Origin: Hyphomicrobiales bacterium
Lineage (GTDB): Bacteria > Pseudomonadota > Alphaproteobacteria > Rhizobiales > Beijerinckiaceae
DNA length: 64,000 nt
Direction: 5' to 3'
Assembly (NCBI GenBank): GCA_900470095.1
Contig: UBZM01000016.1
Span: forward strand, 157,265-221,264
Shown here: positions 57,056 through 64,000 of the stretch, piece after piece
Position numbering within the stretch: the first letter of the stretch is position 1
Layout of the letters: each line of letters starts with the position of its first letter
Made by a program: the position numbers and the translations under genes
The notes under the pieces: generated by a model
What the model saw: the letters and a program-made list of their open reading frames with translations, nothing else
What the model was told of the DNA's origin: nothing
Databases searched by the model: none

Positions 57056-57664
57056 ATGAAGCTCTACTACGCCCCCGGCGCCTGCTCGCTCTCGCCCCAC
57101 ATCGCGCTGCGTGAAGCCGGCCTGCCATTCACCCTCGAGAAGGTCGACACCAAGACCAGGACGACCGAGACCGGCACCGATTTCACCACGGTCAACCCGC
57201 GCGGCTATGTACCGGCGCTGCAACTCGACAGCGGCGAGGTGCTGACCGAAGGTGCGGCGATCGTCCAGTATATCGCGGACCTGAAGCCCGAGACGGAGCT
57301 CGCGCCAAAAGCCGGAACTCTGGCGCGCGCGCGCCTGCAGGAGGAGCTCAATTTCATCGCCTCCGAGTTGCACAAGGCCTTCGGGCCGCTGTTCAGCACC
57401 ACGATTGGCGACGATGCCAGGCGCGAAGCCAAGGAGAAGGTCGCCCGGCGCTTCGGCGACGTCGAGCAGAAGCTCTCGGACGGTCGTCCCTATCTTCTCG
57501 GCGAGACCTTCAGCGTCGCCGACGCCTATCTCTTCGTCGTCACGAACTGGGCGAACCATACTGGCGTTGCGCTCGATGCCTGGCCGAAGCTCCAGGCCTT
57601 CATGCAGCGTCTGACGGGCCGCAACACCGTGCGCCAGGCGATGCAAGCCGAGGGCCTGATCTGA
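57056..57664 (+). CDS. gstA: Glutathione S-transferase GstA (beta class)
   Basis: This 202-residue enzyme conjugates glutathione to electrophiles. It closely follows the bacterial beta-class pattern: MKLYYAPGACSLSPHIALRE with the catalytic Cys10, VNPRGYVPALQLDSGEVLTEGAAIVQYIAD for the glutathione site, and C-terminal helical FSVADAYLFVVTNWA. Length matches E. coli GstA (201 residues). It is divergent from the HxlR regulator and followed by the NTF2-fold gene after 14 bp, probably in one operon. Confidence 0.93.
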   Translation: MKLYYAPGACSLSPHIALREAGLPFTLEKVDTKTRTTETGTDFTTVNPRGYVPALQLDSGEVLTEGAAIVQYIADLKPETELAPKAGTLARARLQEELNFIASELHKAFGPLFSTTIGDDARREAKEKVARRFGDVEQKLSDGRPYLLGETFSVADAYLFVVTNWANHTGVALDAWPKLQAFMQRLTGRNTVRQAMQAEGLI

Positions 57665-57678
57665 AGGAGGCGCCTGCG

Positions 57679-58089
57679 ATGGATGCCCGCTTTGCCGAAA
57701 TCGTCGAGGTCCTGACGCACTATTTCGATGGCCTCTATCACAGCGATGCCGGCAAGCTCGCCGGGGTCTTCCATCCGCAGGCGATCTATGCCTGCGCCAG
57801 CGAGGGCAGCCTCACTCATCTGACCATGGACGCCTATCTGCCCGTGGTCGCAAAGCGCCCCTCCCCGGCCAGCCGGGGCGCGGCGCGGCAGGACCGCATC
57901 CTCTCCATCGAATTTGCCGGGCCAGTGACCGCCCTCGCCCGCGTCGCATGCGCCATCGGGCCGAAATCTTTCACCGATCGGCTCAGCATCGTCCGGCTCG
58001 ACGGGCGCTGGCAGATCATCGCCAAGGTCTTTCACGTCGATCTGGCGGCCCCGTCTCCCTGGCCGTGCGGTCCGCGAGGTGGGGCCTGA
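57679..58089 (+). CDS. NTF2-fold (lumazine-binding/SnoaL-like) protein
   Basis: This 136-residue protein of the NTF2-like superfamily has a first helix, FAEIVEVLTHYFDGLYHSDAGKL, that leads to GVFHPQAIYACAS. The sheet residues ARVACAIGPKSFTDRLSIVRLDGRWQIIAKVFHVD are typical of the putative lumazine-binding subgroup. The fold binds small hydrophobic molecules or catalyses simple reactions, but no catalytic residue can be assigned. A GGAGG ribosome site precedes ATG 57679. It is 14 bp after gstA, so a role in handling the same xenobiotic or electrophile is possible. Confidence 0.82.
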   Translation: MDARFAEIVEVLTHYFDGLYHSDAGKLAGVFHPQAIYACASEGSLTHLTMDAYLPVVAKRPSPASRGAARQDRILSIEFAGPVTALARVACAIGPKSFTDRLSIVRLDGRWQIIAKVFHVDLAAPSPWPCGPRGGA

Positions 58090-58183
58090 GGGCTCGCGAT
58101 CGGCGGCGTCCCCGTCACCGAGTTCGGCCGCCTTCGGGCTAAAGCGCCCGAGGCAATCACGCTCGCGCCGGGGCGAAGCGAGC

Positions 58184-58609
58184 CTAGGCCGGTCCGAGCG
58201 GCTTGACGAAGACGGCCTGGCCGTCGAGCGAAAGCCCCATGTCGCGCCAACCATGCTGGCGGTAGAAGCGGGCGGCGCGGGTCGTCGCGCCTGTCGTCAG
58301 GTATGCTTGCCGGTGACCGTTCCCCGCAAGCCGCTCCAACGCCGCATCCAGGAGTGCGCGACCGTGGCCGTGTCCTTCGTGATCGGGATCGATGAAGAGC
58401 GCCCAGATGAGAGCCGTCTGATGATTGGCGCAGGTGAAGCCTACAACCTCGCCACCCTCCTCGCTGACGAGGAAGATGGCCTGCTCCATATACCAGGCGA
58501 CCTCCTCATCGCTGACCTTGGAGGGGTCGCTGAGCACGTTCTCCTTCACGGCCTGCCGGATCACACCGATGCGTGGCAAATCGGCTGGGGTAGCCGCTCG
58601 CAGCATCAC
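58184..58609 (-). CDS. GNAT family N-acetyltransferase
   Basis: This 141-residue acetyltransferase starts with the GNAT pattern [19 protein letters not shown]. It has [22 protein letters not shown] for acetyl-CoA binding and ends [15 protein letters not shown]. The substrate is unknown. Its ATG overlaps the metH stop by 4 bp, so it is co-translated with methionine synthase, an unusual partner that gives no clear hint of substrate. Confidence 0.85.
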   Translation of the reverse strand: MMLRAATPADLPRIGVIRQAVKENVLSDPSKVSDEEVAWYMEQAIFLVSEEGGEVVGFTCANHQTALIWALFIDPDHEGHGHGRALLDAALERLAGNGHRQAYLTTGATTRAARFYRQHGWRDMGLSLDGQAVFVKPLGPA

Positions 58610-61600
58610 TCGGCAGCCTCAAGCCGATAGGCACTGGGCTCGTAATTGAGGATTGGCGCAAGCCAGCGCTCGACCTCGTGGATCGCCATGCCCTTGCGCG
58701 CCGCATAATCCTCGACCTGGTCGCGCTCGACCTTGGCGACACCGAAATAATAGGCGTCCGGGTGCGACAGATAGAGTCCCGAAACCGAGGAGCCTGGCCA
58801 CATCGCAAAGCTCTCGGTCAGCTTCACGCCGACCCGCCGCTCGGCCTGCAGCAACTCGAACAGCGTTTCCTTCTCGGTGTGATCGGGCTGGGCCGGATAG
58901 CCTGGCGCCGGCCGGATGCCGCGATATTCCTCGCGGATCAAATCCTCATTGGCGAGGTTCTCGTCGGGGGCATAACCCCAGAACTGCGTGCGAACGAGCT
59001 GGTGCATGCGTTCGGCCATCGCCTCGGCGAAGCGGTCGGCCAGCGCCTTGACCATGATCGAGCGGTAATCGTCGTTGTCGCGGGCGAATTTCTCGGAGAT
59101 GCGCTCCTCCTCCGCTCCCGCCGTCACGACAAAGGCGCCGATATAGTCGGGCCGCTCGATGCCCTCGGGCGCGACGAAGTCCGAAATGCACATGTTGGGC
59201 TTGCCGTCGCGCTTCGAAAGCTGCTGACGCAACCCATGGAAGGTCGCGAGCGTATCCTGGCGGCTCTCCCCGGTATAAAGCCGGATGTCGTCCCCGACGG
59301 CGTTGGCCGGCCAGAAGCCGATCACCGCCTTGGGATTGAACCAACGCTCCTCGACGATCCGCTTCAGCATCGCCTGCGCATCGTCCCAGAGCGCACGTGC
59401 CGCCTCGCCCTGCTTCTCGTCCTGCAAGATCGCAGGGAAGCGTCCCTTCAACTCCCAGGTCTGGAAGAAGGGCGTCCAGTCGATCACCGGCACGAGATCG
59501 GCGATGTCATAGGTCCGGAATACGCGCGTGCCGAGGAAGCTAGGCTTCGGTGGCATGTAGTTCGCCCAATCCGCCTTGAAAGCGTTGGTCCGCGCCTTCA
59601 CCAGCGGCAGACGCTGCTTGTCGGCCTCGGAGCGACGATGGGCGGCGGCGACCTTGGCGTATTCGCCCTTCACGCCCTCGATATAGGCCGGCTTCTGGTC
59701 CTGCGAGAGCAGGCTCGAAACGACGCCGACAGCGCGCGACGCGTCGGTGACATAGACCGTCTGGCCCTGGCTATAGGCCGGGTGGATCTTCACCGCCGTA
59801 TGCACGCGGCTGGTCGTTGCGCCGCCGATCAGGAGCGGAATATCGAAACCCTCGCGCTCCATCTCGGAGGCAACGGTGACCATCTCGTCGAGCGAAGGCG
59901 TGATCAACCCGGAGAGGCCGATGATGTCGACCTTCTCCTTGCGCGCGACATCGAGGATCTTCTGCGTCGGCACCATCACGCCGAGGTCGATAACCTCGTA
60001 ATTATTGCACTGCAGCACGACGCCGACGATGTTCTTGCCGATGTCATGGACATCGCCCTTTACCGTCGCCATCAGCACCTTGCCGGCGGCCGAACGCTCG
60101 GAACCACCGTTCAGGCGCTTCTCCTCCTCCATGTACGGCATGAGATAGGCCACCGCCTGCTTCATCACGCGGGCGGATTTCACCACCTGCGGCAGGAACA
60201 TCTTGCCGGCGCCGAACAGGTCTCCGACCACGTTCATGCCGGCCATCAGCGGCCCTTCGATGACATGAAGCGGCTTCTCGGCCGCGGCGCGGGCCTCCTC
60301 GACATCGATGTCGATGAAGGCGGTGATGCCGTTGACCAGCGCGTATTCCAGCCGCTTCTCGACCGGGTTATCGCGCCAAGCCATGTCCTTGCCGGAAATC
60401 GCGACCGACCCGTCGCCCTTGAAGCGAGGGGCGGCATCGAGCAGCCGCTCGGTCGAATCCTTGCGACGGTTGAGGACGACATCCTCGCAGAGCTCGCGCA
60501 GCTCCGGATCGAGGTCGTCATAGGAGCCGAGCTGGCCCGCATTGACGATGCCCATGTCCATGCCGGCCTTGATGCAGTGGTACAGGAACACCGAATGCAT
60601 CGCTTCGCGGACCTTCTCGTTGCCTCGGAACGAGAAGGACAGGTTCGAGACGCCGCCCGAGATATGGGCATGCGGCAGGGTCTCGCGGATCGCCCTGGTC
60701 GCCTCGATGAAGTCGTTGCCGTAGTTGTCGTGCTCCTCGATGCCCGTCGCGACGGCAAAGATGTTGGGATCGAAGATGATGTCCTCGGGCGGGAAACCGA
60801 TTTGCTCGGTCAAGAGCTTGTAGGCCCGCGTGCAGATCTCGATCTTGCGCTCGAAGGTGTCGGCCTGGCCGGTTTCGTCGAAGGCCATCACCACCACCGC
60901 CGCACCGTAATTGCGGCAGATACGGGCGTGCTCGAGGAAGGCCTCCTCGCCTTCCTTCATCGAGATCGAATTGACGATCGGCTTGCCCTGAATCGTCTTC
61001 AGACCGGCTTCGATGACGTGAAATTTCGACGAGTCGACCATGATCGGCACGCGGGAGATATCCGGCTCCGAGGCGATCAGATTGCAGAACTCGGTCATGG
61101 CCTTCTCGGAATCGAGCAGGCCCTCGTCCATGTTGATATCGATGACCTGCGCGCCATTGGCGACCTGGTCGCGTGCGACATCCAGCGCGGCAGCGAAGTC
61201 GCCATCCTTGACCAGCTTGCGGAAGCGGGCCGAGCCGGTGACGTTGGTTCGCTCGCCGACATTGACGAAGGGAATGGTCTCGTCGAGCGTGAAGGGCTCG
61301 AGCCCAGCCAGCCGCAGATAGCGCTTGATCTCCGGCACCGCGCGCGGCGGCTTGCCGGCGACGGCTTCCGCGATCGCGCGGATATGGCCGGGCGTCGTGC
61401 CGCAGCAGCCGCCGACGACATTGACGAGCCCGGCATCGGCGAATTCAGCCAGCATGCCGGCCGTCGCCTCGGGGCTTTCATCATACATGCCGAATTCATT
61501 GGGCAGGCCGGCATTCGGATAAGCGCAGATCAGCGTATCGGCAACGCGCGACAGATCCTTGATATGCGCCCGCATCTCACGTGCACCGAGCGCACAGTTG

Positions 61601-62361
61601 AGGCCGACCGTCAGCGGCGCGGCATGGCGGATCGCATTCCAGAACGCTTCGGTGGTCTGGCCCGAGAGCGTGCGCCCTGAGAGGTCGGTGATCGTGCCGG
61701 AGATCATCACCGGCAGGCGCAGGCCCTTCTCGCGATAGACCTCCTCGATCGCAACGATCGCAGCCTTGGCATTGAGCGTGTCGAAGATGGTCTCGACCAG
61801 GATCAGCTCGGAGCCACCATCGATCAGGCCACGCACCTGTTCGGCATAGGATTCGCGCACCTGATCGAAGGTCACGGCGCGGAAGCCGGGATTGTTCACA
61901 TCCGGCGAGATCGAGAGCGTGCGGTTCGTCGGCCCGATCGCGCCGGCGACGAAGCGACGGCGCCCATCGGCCTTCTGAGCGAGAGCGGCCGCTTCGCGCG
62001 CCAGCTTCGCCGAGGCGACGTTCAGCTCGTAGGCCAGCGCCTCCATGCCGTAATCGGCCTGGGCGATCTGCGTCGACGAAAACGTGTTGGTTTCGACGAT
62101 ATCGGCACCCGCCTGGAAATAGGCGAGGTGGATTTCGCGAATGGCGTCCGGCTGGGTCAGCACCAGCAGGTCGTTATTGCCCTTGAGATCGTGGTTCCAG
62201 CCCTTGAAGCGCTCGCCGCGGAACTCTGCTTCCGAGAGCTTCAGGTTCTGGATCTGCGTCCCCATCGCACCGTCGAGCACGAGGATGCGCTCGGACGCGG
62301 ACTGACGAAGCGCGCGCTCGACCTCGGTGCCATCGACCTGGCTGGGATTGTAGTCTGACAT
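58606..62361 (-). CDS. metH: Cobalamin-dependent methionine synthase
   Basis: MetH transfers a methyl group from 5-methyltetrahydrofolate to homocysteine. The 1251-residue protein has all four modules. The homocysteine-binding domain ([16 protein letters not shown] ... [16 protein letters not shown], zinc cysteines) comes first. The pterin-binding domain follows ([19 protein letters not shown]). The B12 domain carries [16 protein letters not shown] (DxHxxG lower ligand). Last is the SAM-dependent activation domain ([18 protein letters not shown] ... [11 protein letters not shown]). The start is ATG 62361 ([11 protein letters not shown]) rather than the extension to 62418, which enters the palindromic repeat. 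It lies downstream of metF. Confidence 0.97.
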   Translation of the reverse strand: MSDYNPSQVDGTEVERALRQSASERILVLDGAMGTQIQNLKLSEAEFRGERFKGWNHDLKGNNDLLVLTQPDAIREIHLAYFQAGADIVETNTFSSTQIAQADYGMEALAYELNVASAKLAREAAALAQKADGRRRFVAGAIGPTNRTLSISPDVNNPGFRAVTFDQVRESYAEQVRGLIDGGSELILVETIFDTLNAKAAIVAIEEVYREKGLRLPVMISGTITDLSGRTLSGQTTEAFWNAIRHAAPLTVGLNCALGAREMRAHIKDLSRVADTLICAYPNAGLPNEFGMYDESPEATAGMLAEFADAGLVNVVGGCCGTTPGHIRAIAEAVAGKPPRAVPEIKRYLRLAGLEPFTLDETIPFVNVGERTNVTGSARFRKLVKDGDFAAALDVARDQVANGAQVIDINMDEGLLDSEKAMTEFCNLIASEPDISRVPIMVDSSKFHVIEAGLKTIQGKPIVNSISMKEGEEAFLEHARICRNYGAAVVVMAFDETGQADTFERKIEICTRAYKLLTEQIGFPPEDIIFDPNIFAVATGIEEHDNYGNDFIEATRAIRETLPHAHISGGVSNLSFSFRGNEKVREAMHSVFLYHCIKAGMDMGIVNAGQLGSYDDLDPELRELCEDVVLNRRKDSTERLLDAAPRFKGDGSVAISGKDMAWRDNPVEKRLEYALVNGITAFIDIDVEEARAAAEKPLHVIEGPLMAGMNVVGDLFGAGKMFLPQVVKSARVMKQAVAYLMPYMEEEKRLNGGSERSAAGKVLMATVKGDVHDIGKNIVGVVLQCNNYEVIDLGVMVPTQKILDVARKEKVDIIGLSGLITPSLDEMVTVASEMEREGFDIPLLIGGATTSRVHTAVKIHPAYSQGQTVYVTDASRAVGVVSSLLSQDQKPAYIEGVKGEYAKVAAAHRRSEADKQRLPLVKARTNAFKADWANYMPPKPSFLGTRVFRTYDIADLVPVIDWTPFFQTWELKGRFPAILQDEKQGEAARALWDDAQAMLKRIVEERWFNPKAVIGFWPANAVGDDIRLYTGESRQDTLATFHGLRQQLSKRDGKPNMCISDFVAPEGIERPDYIGAFVVTAGAEEERISEKFARDNDDYRSIMVKALADRFAEAMAERMHQLVRTQFWGYAPDENLANEDLIREEYRGIRPAPGYPAQPDHTEKETLFELLQAERRVGVKLTESFAMWPGSSVSGLYLSHPDAYYFGVAKVERDQVEDYAARKGMAIHEVERWLAPILNYEPSAYRLEAAE

Positions 62362-62406
62362 CGCGAACGCCTTCGTCATGAAACTCTGCTCGTATGGTCT
62401 TCCCGG

Positions 62407-62475
62407 CATTGCGAGCAAAGCGACGAAGCAATCCAGAGGCCACTGAAGACAGGCTGGATCGCTTTGCTCCCAATG
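62407..62475. repeat. REP-like palindromic repeat between metF and metH
   Basis: The arm CATTGCGAGCAAAGCG (62407-62422) continues to AAGCAATCCAG (62426-62436). It is mirrored by CTGGATCGCTTTGCTCCCAATG (two arms from 62454 to 62475). From memory, elements reading ATTGCGAGC...AAGCAATCCAG are widespread in rhizobial and related genomes. It fills most of the 126-bp gap inside the operon and would form a stable hairpin in the transcript. Confidence 0.65.
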
Positions 62476-62487
62476 ACGGTTGGCACG

Positions 62488-63402
62488 CTACTCCGCGGCC
62501 GCCTGCTGCTGGGCGGTCCTGTCCGGCTTCAAGCCGACCAGATGGCAGATCGCATAGACTAGGTCAGCCTTGTTCATCGTGTAGAAATGCAGGTCGGAGA
62601 CGCCGCGGTCGACCAGGTCGAGCACCTGCTCGGCGCAAACCGCGGCCGCCACGAGCCGACGCGTCGCGGCATCGTCTTCCAGCCCCTCGAACCGGTCGGC
62701 CAGCCATTGCGGCACGCTCGCGCCAGTCTTGGTGGCGAAGCTCGCCGTCTGCTTGAAATTCAGGACGGGAACGATGCCGGGCAGGATCGGAATGTCGATC
62801 CCCCGCGCCCTGACCTTGTCGAGATAGCGGAAATAGACGTCGTTATCGAAGAAGAACTGCGTGATCGCCCGGGTCGCACCGGCATCGACCTTCTTCTTCA
62901 AGGCATCGATATCGGCATCGAGCGAGGCGGCTTCCGGATGTTTTTCGGGATAGGCCGAGACTGTCACCTCGAAATCACCGACGCGCCGGATCCCGGTAAC
63001 CAGATCAGAGGTCTGGTGATAGCCCTGCGGGTGCGGCTCGTAGACCGTTCCGAGTCCACCGGCCGGGTCACCGCGCAGCGCCACGATATGGCGCACGCCG
63101 GCCGCCCAATAGGAGCGGATGACGTCGTCGACCTCGGCACAGGTGGCGGAAACGCAGGTCAGATGCGCTGCCGGCTTCAGCCGGGTCTCGTCAACCATGC
63201 GCTTGACGGTGTTATGGGTGCGCTCGCGCGTCGAGCCGCCGGCACCATAGGTCACCGACACGAAGGTGGGTCCAAGCGGCTCGAGGCGATGCACGCTCTC
63301 CCATAGTGTCGTCTCCATCTCCGGTGTCTTCGGAGGAAAGAACTCGAAAGAGACGCTGGGCCGGCGGGTGCCGTGCCGGCTGGGGCGAAACGCATTCATC
63401 AA
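62488..63402 (-). CDS. metF: 5,10-methylenetetrahydrofolate reductase
   Basis: MetF makes the 5-methyltetrahydrofolate used by MetH. The 304-residue FAD-dependent TIM-barrel enzyme has VSFEFFPPKTPEMETTLWESV at the N-terminus, FVSVTYGAGGSTRERTHNTV, HIVALRGDPAGG and GATRAITQFFFDNDVYFRYLDKV. These are the family signatures. The start overlaps the upstream methyltransferase gene by 4 bp. Confidence 0.97.
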   Translation of the reverse strand: MMNAFRPSRHGTRRPSVSFEFFPPKTPEMETTLWESVHRLEPLGPTFVSVTYGAGGSTRERTHNTVKRMVDETRLKPAAHLTCVSATCAEVDDVIRSYWAAGVRHIVALRGDPAGGLGTVYEPHPQGYHQTSDLVTGIRRVGDFEVTVSAYPEKHPEAASLDADIDALKKKVDAGATRAITQFFFDNDVYFRYLDKVRARGIDIPILPGIVPVLNFKQTASFATKTGASVPQWLADRFEGLEDDAATRRLVAAAVCAEQVLDLVDRGVSDLHFYTMNKADLVYAICHLVGLKPDRTAQQQAAAE

Positions 63403-64000
63403 GCCACCTCGAAACTGGAATTCTGGCGCAGCGGGAAATCCCCCTGCACGCGCCGGTCACGTCCACGCCAGAGGATCACGGAGAGTTGGCCGGACGCCCC
63501 CTCGGCCGAGGTCACCTCTTCGGAGAGATCGCAGCTCAATCCCGCCTCCGCAAACCAGCCGGCGATCTGGGCCCGCGAGAAACCGAGCCGGCGATGCGCG
63601 TGCTCTGTTCGCAGGAACTCCATCTCGTGCGGCGCGAAATCGACCACGATCAGCCGGCCGCCGGGAGCGAGCATCGCGGCCGCCTCGCGCAATGCGCGGC
63701 CGGGGTCATCGAGGAAATGCAGAACCTGATGGATGATGACGAGATCGAAGGCCCCGCGCGCGAAAGGCAAGGCGTGAATATCACCCTGTCGCAGCTCAAC
63801 CCGGGACAGCCCGGCCTTCTCGAGATTGGCGCGTGCCACGGCGAGCATGGCATGGCTGGCATCGACACCGATGGCACGGCCGAATTTCGGGGCGATCCGC
63901 TCCAGCATCCGGCCGGTCCCCGTGCCGAGGTCGAGCATCGCGCCGGACGAGCCTTCCCCGGCCGCCGCCTCGACCGCCGCCTCGACGGCATCGTCTGGGA
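63399..64000 (-). CDS. SAM methyltransferase part of an ArsR-type regulator (truncated by window edge)
   Basis: The frame stays open to the right edge, so about 200 C-terminal residues are seen. They form a class I methyltransferase domain: MLDLGTGTGRMLERIAPKFGRAIGVDAS for SAM binding, VELRQGDIHALPFARGAFDLVIIHQVLHFLDDPGRALREAAAML, and a C-terminal strand with a VVDFAPHE motif. In alphaproteobacteria the gene directly before metF is typically an ArsR-family regulator fused to such a domain. The DNA-binding half would lie outside the window, so that part is inference. The 4-bp overlap with metF supports one operon controlling methionine synthesis in response to SAM. Confidence 0.8.
   Translation of the reverse strand, partial: PDDAVEAAVEAAAGEGSSGAMLDLGTGTGRMLERIAPKFGRAIGVDASHAMLAVARANLEKAGLSRVELRQGDIHALPFARGAFDLVIIHQVLHFLDDPGRALREAAAMLAPGGRLIVVDFAPHEMEFLRTEHAHRRLGFSRAQIAGWFAEAGLSCDLSEEVTSAEGASGQLSVILWRGRDRRVQGDFPLRQNSSFEVA

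Noticed and set aside
58678..61680. A 1000-codon plus-strand frame over metH
   Set aside because: Composition is that of an antisense shadow, and metH on the other strand has intact motifs along the whole length.

Overview
This window is GC-rich chromosomal DNA from an alphaproteobacterium, most likely a member of the Hyphomicrobiales (Rhizobiales). The evidence is a complete division and cell-wall (dcw) cluster in the alphaproteobacterial arrangement, an FtsZ with a long Pro/Ala-rich linker, a CtrA-type box, GGAAC-type general-stress promoters, betaine-lipid genes btaA/btaB, and an ArsR-methyltransferase/metF/metH operon. A Bosea-like genus would fit, but that is an impression from memory and was not tested. 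Almost everything here is chromosomal housekeeping. I saw no phage, transposon, CRISPR array, toxin-antitoxin pair, defence island or tRNA gene.

Layout. 1-4.7 kb: edge of a voltage-sensor-type ion channel gene, btaB-btaA with a candidate Pho box, msrB, and an aidB-type acyl-CoA dehydrogenase. 4.8-11.4 kb: UvrD/PcrA-type helicase, GNAT acetyltransferase, prmA, two small minus-strand genes with their own terminator, and a 614-residue aminopeptidase P. 11.4-15.7 kb: araC-azlC-azlD operon and an MFS exporter divergent from a second AraC regulator. 15.8-22.6 kb: small envelope-protein genes (two behind GGAAC-N16-GGTT promoters), ligA, a DUF2189 membrane protein and a DEAD-box RNA helicase.

22.7-46.3 kb is one long minus-strand block. 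Read in the direction of transcription it is mraZ-rsmH-ftsL-ftsI-murE-murF-mraY-murD-ftsW-murG-murC-murB, a gap of about 400 bp, ddl-ftsQ-ftsA-ftsZ, then lpxC, bamD and recN. Many junctions are 4-bp ATGA/GTGA overlaps, which indicates translational coupling. The head of the cluster carries a 10-bp-periodic TGGG array lying over a good promoter, the expected signature of MraZ autoregulation.

46.4-58.1 kb: ohrR/ohr peroxide pair with a recognisable operator, a Tat-exported metallo-beta-lactamase-fold protein, RNase P RNA (rnpB), a lytic transglycosylase, a TerB-DnaJ protein coupled to an AmpD-like amidase, a MacAB-like export system whose adaptor has an unusual helical insert, a PAS-GGDEF cyclase, an HxlR regulator divergent from gstA, and an NTF2-fold protein. 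58.2-64 kb: methionine operon (ArsR-methyltransferase, cut by the window edge)-metF-metH-GNAT, with a palindromic repeat between metF and metH.

I did not find a clearly new biological system. The best leads are regulatory or architectural: the MraZ-box/promoter overlap, the GGAAC stress promoters in front of small envelope genes, tandem palindromes in the aminopeptidase intergenic region, the Pho box before btaA, and the Spy-like insert in the MacA-type adaptor.
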